From Phaeosphaeria sp. MPI-PUGE-AT-0046c (taxonomy: Eukaryota > Ascomycota > Dothideomycetes > Pleosporales > Phaeosphaeriaceae), in NCBI GenBank assembly GCA_020747045.1, contig JAGTJN010000007.1, positions 372,001 to 436,000 of the forward strand: a stretch of DNA of 64,000 nucleotides, read 5' to 3'. Position 1 is the first letter of the stretch; the number at the start of each line of letters is the position of its first letter. Positions 56,587 through 64,000 of this stretch are shown here, one piece after another. The position numbers and the translations under genes are program-made. Below the pieces are notes generated by a model that saw only the letters and a program-made list of their open reading frames with translations, did not search any database and was not told the DNA's origin.

Positions 56587-59294
56587 ATGGCAACTACCGC
56601 AGTGACGGCGAGTGTCCCTCACGCCGCTGACAGTGGAGCTCACAGAACTACGGAAGATGCGGCTCCACGGAAGACAGCCGAGACAAGCATGCGCTGCCCT
56701 GATCCTTCGGCGCATCACGCAAAGGGCAGTGGGCTGCAGAACCAGGCGTCGGCTGCCGCCTTGTATTCTACGAACCCAAATAAAGGACACCAACATCAGT
56801 CACAGAGCATAAACCCACTTGGCCCGGACGGAAAGCTTTCATCAGCGAGTGAGTTTCGGTCGTTTATCTCTATAATTGCGTCGTTGTTGACATATACAGG
56901 TGCTGCCACCAGCCTCAAATACGCAAAAGCTTCCGATCTTCCTAGTTTTCCCATAGTCGGGATAGACACAAAGTCTTCTGCTGAAGCCGCCGCGCTCCTC
57001 GCTAACCAAAATAAAAAAAGCCCCGAGTGGTGGAAGCCAGAACAATCATCTGCTGCTGGCAAGGCTGCCTTGTTGGCCAACAACTACAAGATGGCGCCTT
57101 TGTGGCAACCGGAGGCCAGCGCGGCAGGCTCAAAGGCGGCCCTACTTGCTCACAGAGATGGCGCGAAGCTCAACTTGTGGTCTCCTGAAGCTAGTGCTGA
57201 CGGTCACTCTGCAGCGACTATCGCCATGCGCAATCAGGGCTTGGGATCGGGCGCAGTAAATCATGGACACACTGACGAAGGCCGAAAGAATGCATTCACC
57301 GCAGCTACCGATGCGCACGCCTCATCAGTCCGCAAACGTGCCCAGTCCGTCCCTGCGCCCGCAGAGATCTATCCAGACTCGAGAAATTCTGCAAAGAATG
57401 CGCTGAGTGCCGCCACGTTAGCCCACAGTCCTTCCATGAAGGCTCGACCACAAGGAACCACGACAGGTTCCAACAGCCTGGGCCATGGTGCAATGGAGGC
57501 GGCACGAATTCAACATGCGAAGAGCATTTCTAGGGCCATGTACACCAGCACACCACCTGTTGCACTGGAGACGGAAGAGAAGAAGCGCAATGACGCGCTT
57601 CGAGCGTCAGCTATATCGATGGCGAAGAAGATGTATGATCCTCAACAGCAGCGCGCTGATGGCGGCGCAGCTGCACGGTCTGGTGCTACTGCAGCACATG
57701 GGCAACAACCATATGCTGGCAGCGAGGAGGATATCAAAACGCAAGCCATGCGCTATGTGGGTATACAGGAAGCTGCTCAGAAGCTGGCTCAAGAGCGTCT
57801 GGCCAAGATAGGTCATGATGAAAACGCGGCGTACCGCAGCTATTATGGCTACGAGAAGCCTCGTTCAAAGCTCTCCATGCGCCGCGGGCGTGGCCGCGCA
57901 AACAGCGACTCGAAAGCAGCTCCTGTTGACGACTCCGATTCAGACGAAGATGACTTTCGCTCCAGGCGCATTCGCTCACAGATGGAGCAGTTCAACAAGC
58001 AGTTGGCGGATGTCGATGCTAAGAAACGTGAGAATGACCGCAAGTCTCTTATTGCGGCAGCCGAACGCAAAGTACAAGCTCAACTGCAAGGTATGGATAA
58101 GCAGATCTACGACAAGACCGGCAAGATGTCTTCTGCGATGATAGAAGAGTGGGATGATCGGGCTCGCCAGAAAGCGCTAGCAAACTCCGAGGCGCGCATG
58201 GAGAATCACGGTCGCGTTCATATTGGTAATGGAAAGTGGATGGATCAAGGCGACATTGATGCCATAGCTCAGGCACGGATTCAACCGACCTTGGATGAAA
58301 TCGCTGAGAAGACGGAGAAGCGTCGAGCAGAGGATGAGAAGCGAAGGGCTGCAGAAGAAGAACGAAGACTCGAATTGGAGGAGAAGAAGCGTACTGAGAG
58401 GGTAGAGAAGGAGCGCGTTGCAGAGATCAAAGCGGAGGAGAAGCAGGCAAGGGGTATGTCGAACGAGCCTTATCTAGTACCACTGCTAATTAACGCGTTT
58501 CAGGCGAAGAGAAGAAGGCGGCGAAACTTCGAAGTGCAGAGGAGAAAGCCTTAGCAAAACAGGAGAAAGAAGCCACTAAGCAGGAGAGGGAAGCGGACAA
58601 AACCGAAAAAGCCAGACAAGCAGAGGCCGAACGCCTTGCCAACAGCAAGAGCAAGTCTAAGGAAGCGGCTGGTACGGTACCTGTTGTTGATGGCACTACT
58701 ACCACTGCGACTGACAACGACGATCTGTATCGCGATGCTACCCCAACAGCTCAGCCTGCTGATTCGGATGCAACTTCTCCAACATCGCCGAACTCTTCTA
58801 AGGGCTTCAAGTCGATACTGAGCAAGCTCAAACGCCGCTCTAAGCATGAATCGGGTGGCACAATCAATACAGCTGACATGAGCAAGAAGGGTGAAGCCGG
58901 CTTTGTTGGTGGAGCTTCTCTGCGATCTTCAACATCGCAGCCGCAATCACAACCGCCTTCATCGGCGGTTGCGGCTGCTACCACTATTTCTGACGAAGAG
59001 CGTCCACACCATCTTGGCGATGTTGAGCCTTCAGCTGTACCACACGTTGATGAGCTTGATGATGATTACTCGGACGTGTCATCCTTGTCCGATGATGAAC
59101 CAATGGCAACTCGGGGACGGTCTACTGAGCGTGTCCTCAGCAACAACACCGGAGCATCCGCTGACTCTGAGTTCCAAGAAGCCCAAGATCATTTCGATGA
59201 AGGACTAGCCCCACCACCCACCTTCACCACTGAGGCGGACAAGAGCAAGGGAAGCCCAAATCGTGACTCCAAGTTCCACGAGGTCGGTATTTAG
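56587..59294 (+). CDS. EIS1: Eisosome protein 1 (Eis1-like)
   Basis: Eis1 is a component of eisosomes, the furrow-like plasma-membrane domains that organise membrane compartments of Can1. The model is join(56587..56848,56900..58453,58504..59294), 868 aa. The conserved N-terminal half has the family's alternating A/L-rich blocks: AAALYSTNP, GAATSLKYAKASDLPSFPIVG, SAEAAALLANQN, AGKAALLANNYK, AGSKAALLAHRDGAKLNLWSPEAS, and AARIQHAKSISRAMYTSTPP. A long charged coiled coil follows (about 560-700, with many EEKRR-type repeats), then a disordered Ser/Thr/Asp-rich tail with an FKSILSKLKRRSKHE basic patch. Intron 1 (51 nt) is in frame and stop-free, so its retention would not truncate the protein. The start is the first ATG of the frame. 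Confidence 0.9.
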
Positions 59295-61101
59295 TGAGAC
59301 ATTATTGATTATTGTACATGTACATGGTTGCTTGGCGCGTTTAATATTGCAATGTTTCAGAGTTTGCTTGAACCTGTTGAGTAGTCGTAATGGTAATGTA
59401 CATTGAAGAGGGATGCTCAGTATAATACATATTTGCATGTCTACACCTCTACATCTCTACCAACCGAGGAAACTATATGTACAGGCATCACGAAAAGTGC
59501 ACGGTACAGCCAGATGTGTACCATGCTCGAGCTCCAGAGCTCCAGATTGAACAAAGTGTAATCAATCATGTTCAACGATGGTTCGATGGCGTCTGGACTT
59601 CGTTGCATCTAGTTGTTCTTGGGCAGCATCGTGACAGACATTTAGGATGGCACTTTCCGTCCAGATAAAGGGCCTCAAAGTTCGCAAAGGATTCATCGAT
59701 GACGCAGTGGTCTTTCATATGGCACGAGAGGACGAGTTCATGGTACTGGAGCCGAGTTCGTTGTGTCAGATTGAAGCTTGAGTTCTGGTCTGGGAAGTTG
59801 AAACTCGCAATTCATCTCTTCTGCGTTACCATCGGCTCCTTGAAAGGCATGGAGCATGGTGCATACCCTTGGAAAACTGGAGTGTCCAATGCAGTACATT
59901 TGTGGGCTGCAACTGTTGAAGCTTCAGGTTCAGATCTAGAGTAGCACAATCACGCAGAGCAAGTCAGTTTCGGAAACTAAAGTAAACATAGTTGGTTTCA
60001 TATTGAAAGGAGAGCGTGGGTAAGAGGCATCGTTCAGGTTGTACACCTCCGTTTCGACTCGCATATCAAGACTTGGGAATTGGTTTGGGCTGAGTACACA
60101 CACGATATGCAAACGAGGGGGGATATCAACCCTAGTAACCCAGTCATCCGGTTCCCTGGTGCGTGGATAGGAGTTGAAACAGCAGAACGACAGTGCGTGT
60201 GTATTTGAAGTTATACACGCGGGCCAAAGTTGCATCGCTTTTCCATAGCTTTCACCTTATGGAATGGATGTGTCATATTATCTATATCCCTCTCTCTTTG
60301 TCTCTTTTTCTGCTTGCTTTTAAAGGCCCTACTTGAACTTGTTGCACCCATGACCTTCCGATACATCGATCATATGGCTGGAATCCAGATGCCTATGATT
60401 CGATCCGCAATCAAAGTCCTTTTGCATCATTTGCCCAAAGCTGACACACCATAACCTTGGATGTCATATACTCACAGTGCTTGTTCTTTTCCTTCACGAA
60501 ATTCATGAAACAAGTGTGGGAAAATTATGTGAAGACGCGACGCCACATCAGGTTGTACATGTATATCAGTCATGGTAGTCACCTGATACAGGGAGTACAT
60601 GTTGCAATTGGGGATGCGACGTCAAATAACGCTTTGGCTACGATCAAGGCTCCTCTGATCAGGTCGATGCGGATCCTAGTATGGTGGCTGCGGCACAGCA
60701 TTTCGTGCAGCTTGTATGCGGCGTGGGAGCAGGCATATAGATTTAGCAACAATAAATTGAGGAAGGTGACTACAGGCTAAACACGGCTCTACGCTCTGCG
60801 GACTCCGAGATGGAGAAGGCGTAGCCATCTTAAACCTGCGAAATTATCTGAAGCTGAGGGGACAATAGTGAACGTTGCGCACTTAGCGATTGGCCGGTAC
60901 TTACGCTTCGGCGTAACCCCTGCGGCGCAGACCTGGATATATATTAAGTGAACAAAAACGGTTGCAAGTCTTCTGTAACGTTGGTCAGTGACGTCTTTTC
61001 GTGTCATGCTTATACGTCGGGCGTTGCTGCTTACATGCCATTGATTATTACTTGTCACAAAAGCAGAGCCAAGATGAATCACCTCTCTACCGTAGGCAAT
61101 C
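59295..61101. other. Gene-free region between EIS1 and the GMC oxidoreductase
   Basis: About 1.8 kb. A pyrimidine tract (CCCTCTCTCTTTGTCTC, about 60285-60315) stands out. Open frames of up to about 115 codons on both strands lack domains. No RNA gene or mobile element recognised. Confidence 0.45.
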
Positions 61102-61145
61102 ATGGCCGGCGTACGAATTGCCGAGGGAAGCTCCAAGACCTATGA
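61074..61145 (+). promoter_or_regulatory. Upstream ATG/uORF overlapping the GMC start
   Basis: An ATG at 61074 opens a 23-codon frame that runs out of frame across the proposed oxidoreductase start at 61102 and ends at 61145. If it lies in the mature mRNA, it would be expected to lower initiation at the main start. Whether it is transcribed is not known. Confidence 0.4.
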
Positions 61146-63008
61146 CTATGTTATTTGTGGGTGAGTTTCAAGGAGCACAATAAATACATTCAGACTTGGT
61201 GCGCTGATAATTCCAGTGGAGGCACTGCTGGCTGCGTCCTCGCGCGTCGTCTGGCAGAAATTCCCAACACTTCAATCCTTGTTGTCGAAGCTGGCAAATC
61301 TAAAGTCGAAGTACCAGCTTCAGCCATACCAGCTGGCGTCTCTCAGATCCTTGGAACGGACGCGGACTGGAACATCAAAAGCGAGCCATGTGCAGAACTC
61401 AACAACCGCCAGCTCCATCTAGCCAGAGGAAAATTCATTGGAGGTAGTAGTGGTTGCAACGGCACACTATGTATCCGTGGAGTACCTCAAGACTACGATG
61501 ACTGGGGCGTCGATGGATGGAGCGGCGCCGAAATGTTTGCTTACATGAAGAAGGCCGAGCGATTACGGAACAAAGACTGGTTTGAGGCAGCTTCTGGCCA
61601 GCATGGCGAAAATGGTCCTCTCATCACTGCACCGCATGATCCAGCACCGATATCGAGTCGTGTACTTGAGTCGTATGTGTCAAAAGGCTTGCCGCTCAGA
61701 CCAGACATGTTCACGACCGGAGAGACGTCTCAAGGCTGTGGCCATGCTGTGAGAAGCATATACCAGGGTGTTCGAACGACGTCGTACGACTATCTCGGCA
61801 CCGAAGGAATTCGAGCAGGCATCGACATCGTTACTGGTCGATATGTTGATAAGATAGTTCTTAAGGAGCGCGTGGGCGAGCTTGTGGCTACGGAAGTAAT
61901 CATGCAGGATGTTGAAGGACAGACACACTACATCGCCGCAAGGTAGGACTCTACAACGAGCTTTATAGTCTCATGAGGCTAACTTTGTGTAGGAAAGAAG
62001 TCTTACTTACCTCTGGTGCCTATGGTAGCCCAGCTATATTGCTTCGCTCTGGCATTGGGCCAGCATCCGAAGTGACCGATAATGGAATCGCGACACGGAT
62101 CCACCTCCCTGGAGTTGGAAAGAATCTCCAGGACCATTTGTAAGTGTTGGACCTTTTGAAAGCCACCATTTTTGCTCCACTGACCAACTCTTTCCAGGGT
62201 CGTCCTGAGCTTCTACGAAGTGTCAGAACCTGGACTGACCAACGATCATCTTATCTGGCATAACGGTGCAAAAGAGCGAACAGCGCAAGAGTACAAAACA
62301 TCGCACACTGGCTTCTTGTCTCAGTTTCCTTTCGGCGTTTTTGCTTACGCGCGCCTGGACGAGCGCTTGAATGATAACGCTCTCTGGCAGAAATCTCGTC
62401 AATCTGCAGATCGCGATGCTATGGGCACCCTACCCAGCCAGCCCCATGCTGAGTTCTGGAACACCGAATGCTATAGTCCAAAATATATGTTTAAAGACTT
62501 TCCGCCTGATGGCAAGTACGCCTTCGCCATGGCCACAATCTTCTTCTCCGCGAAATCGCGGGGTGACATCAAGTTAGCATCCACCGATCCGACTGCGAAT
62601 CCGAAAGTGCAACACAATTACCTTGCCGACCCACTTGACATGCTGGTCTTCAGTGAAGCTTGCCGACTCGCAAACGAGATCGCAATCGACGGAGTGGGCA
62701 CCAAGGATGTGGTTGTCGGATCGTGGCCAACAACACAGAGGCATGATAAGTATACGACACGAGAGCAATGGCAAGAAGCAATTCGAGAGCGTGCAGATAC
62801 CTGTTACCACCCTGGCGGTACGTGCAAGATGGGCAATGCGGGCGATGAGATGGCTGTTGTGGATATGGAGTTGCGGGTGTGTGGAGTGAAGAATCTGCGA
62901 GTTGTGGATGCGAGTGTGATGCCATTGTTGCCGAGTTGACATCCACAGATGGCGGTATATGCTATTGCAGAGAAGGCGGCTGATATGATTAAGGCTGGAT
63001 GCTGCTGA
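61102..63008 (+). pseudogene. GMC oxidoreductase interrupted by an in-frame TGA near its 3' end
   Basis: A FAD-dependent glucose-methanol-choline oxidoreductase (choline dehydrogenase/aryl-alcohol oxidase type). Exons: join(61102..61160,61217..61942,61993..62139,62198..63008). The Rossmann motif YDYVICGGGTAGCVLARRL, split by intron 1, is intact, as are GKFIGGSSGCNGTLCIRG, LTSGAYGSPAILLRSGIGP and PGVGKNLQDHL. The first catalytic His is H515 in YHPGGTCKMG. After MPLLPS comes TGA (62937-62939), so the protein ends at 557 aa. The same frame then encodes 22 more codons typical of the family's end (HPQMAVYAIAEKAADMIKAG), including the expected second catalytic His as its first residue, before TGA at 63006. 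One base change from a Gly codon (GGA) would explain it. It could be a recent pseudogene, a sequencing error or readthrough. Confidence 0.82.
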
Positions 63009-63652
63009 TTTGTGACCGTAATATGGTTCGAGTAGACTACTCGAGGTATCAGGAGTGGGAAAATCATTCTCCGTGGCGTATAAGTCGTTGCTAGAGTAAA
63101 ATCATGAAGGAATGAACTTGCAGCAAAGACTATGCAGATTCTCTCCTCTCAGTACATGTTCATGTAGATGCGAGAAAGTATACACTGGTGTGCAAGCCAA
63201 TTGCTAGGGAAAGCGGCTTGATTGGCGTAGGACATAGGCAAGCAGTACCCAATACAGATCGATGGAAATGTACACCGCACAGGCTCTTCTAGTAAGAGAT
63301 GGCGTTCGAGATTGTCGAGAAAGCTCGAGTCGCTTTCTCCTGCGGCAGGTAGTAGTACAGGGGGAAGCGCGGACTTGGGGCGGGACAGAGCTGGAGACGT
63401 CACCCCCTGTCGCTACGCTTGTCTAAAAATGGGGTCGCCAAGCCTACAGCAGCGTATGTGGAAACAACACGAGGAGCTCCTTTCTCAATAGCATCACCCA
63501 ACTTACTCTCACCCCGCCCCTACCACCCGTCCTTCATTTCCTATTGCGCGCCTCTGGAGTTGTGCATCTGGGCTTAATACTTCCTTTCCTTCCGACACCT
63601 CTTTTTGTGTGCCCTCTCACCCCGGTGAGCTAGGAGCTGGTCTGTCGCAAAC
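63009..63652. other. Clathrin heavy chain upstream region
   Basis: About 640 bp between the oxidoreductase and the clathrin heavy chain. The last 150 bases are rich in pyrimidine tracts (CCTTTCCTTCC, CACCTCTTTTT), fitting a strongly expressed housekeeping promoter and leader. No gene recognised. Confidence 0.5.
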
Positions 63653-64000
63653 ATGGCTCAGCGACAAGTCCCATTGCACGTCGCGCAGCCGACGCTGGTA
63701 TGTCTATCTGGAGGGATGTGATCAAGTGCAGCGCAGCTAACAGATTGGTTATAGCTCACAAACCTCAACATCACCGTACGTCCATGCAACACAACCGAAT
63801 CCACAAGGCAGCGAGAGCAAGAAAGCTAACATGTGATATAGCCGGCATCGATATCATGGCAGAACTGTGTATGTAGATCATCTTAAGGTCTCCGTCATCA
63901 GGACAGTGTACTAATAGCTCTCCAGACGCTTGAGTCGGACAAGTACGTTTGCGTGCGCCAGGTCAACAACGAAGCCAACACCCCGGCGGAGACGGTCATT
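63653..64000 (+). CDS. CHC1: Clathrin heavy chain, 5' part (runs off the window)
   Basis: Clathrin heavy chain forms the triskelion of coated vesicles in endocytosis and Golgi sorting. Only the first 72 codons... more exactly the first four exons are present: 63653..63697, 63755..63775, 63842..63868 and 63926..64000 (open at the window end), 56 codons in all, every intron in phase 0. The translation MAQRQVPLHVAQPTL then LTNLNITPASISWQNC then TLESDKYVCVRQ aligns with the N-terminal propeller of known clathrin heavy chains (the ESDK(Y/F)(V/I)C(V/I)R block is diagnostic). Exons 2 and 3 are very small (21 and 27 nt), packed with introns at the 5' end, as is common in fungal housekeeping genes. 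The remaining ~1,600 residues lie outside. Confidence 0.9.

Noticed and set aside
63020..63040. GGTTCGA reminiscent of a tRNA B box
   Set aside because: No matching A box, no cloverleaf and the bases after the motif do not fit.

Overview
This window is nuclear DNA from a filamentous ascomycete (Pezizomycotina). A Dothideomycete such as Pleosporales or a relative is my best guess, but that placement is inference from protein flavour only. The fungal call rests on compact genes with short introns (about 45-100 nt, mostly GTAAGT-like donors and CTAAC-like branch sites), and on fungus-specific genes: Pan1, a VelB-type velvet protein, eisosome protein Eis1, sphingolipid C9-methyltransferase, a Yor1-type ABC transporter and a fungal SLATT protein. 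No bacterial operon, rRNA, tRNA, CRISPR array or intact transposon was seen. Gene models were spliced by hand; exon coordinates are in each entry.

Layout. 0.7-9.6 kb: methylthioribose-1-phosphate isomerase (+), a small coiled-coil gene (-), PAN1 (+), SPP2-like G-patch splicing factor (+). 9.7-14.5 kb: two major-facilitator transporters (-), one ACS/Dal5-like and one DHA2 drug/H+ antiporter. 15.7-23.2 kb: a large intronless protein that I suspect is a divergent Red1/SYCP2-type meiotic axis protein (+), velvet factor VelB (-), RING/zinc-finger ubiquitin ligase HEL2 (-). 23.8-30.1 kb: meiotic MND1 (-), a conserved unknown (-), CSA/ERCC8-like WD40 protein (+), a 16-bp tandem repeat, a low-complexity unknown (-), a METTL21-type methyltransferase (+). 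31.8-38.5 kb: Yor1-like ABC transporter (+) and a single-pass membrane protein (+). 39.5-44.9 kb: a protein with a viroplasmin/RNase H1 N-terminal-type domain (-), a fungal SLATT protein (+), an APH-type phosphotransferase (+). 46.5-52.1 kb: gamma-glutamylcyclotransferase-like (-), cytochrome P450 (-), adenine deaminase (+). 52.5-59.3 kb: sphingolipid C9-methyltransferase (-), atypical protein tyrosine phosphatase (-), Eis1 (+). 61.1-64 kb: a GMC oxidoreductase carrying an in-frame TGA just before its second predicted catalytic residue, then the first four exons of clathrin heavy chain, cut by the window end.

Most genes are unrelated housekeeping or accessory neighbours, not a biosynthetic cluster. 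The themes that recur are plasma-membrane and endocytic biology (Pan1, Eis1, clathrin, sphingolipid methylation, Yor1) and meiosis/DNA repair (Mnd1, CSA-like, putative Red1-like), but nothing shows that they are co-regulated. The most interesting leads are the Red1/SYCP2-like candidate, the viroplasmin-domain gene with its ambiguous internal TGA, the fungal SLATT protein, and the nonsense-interrupted GMC oxidoreductase.
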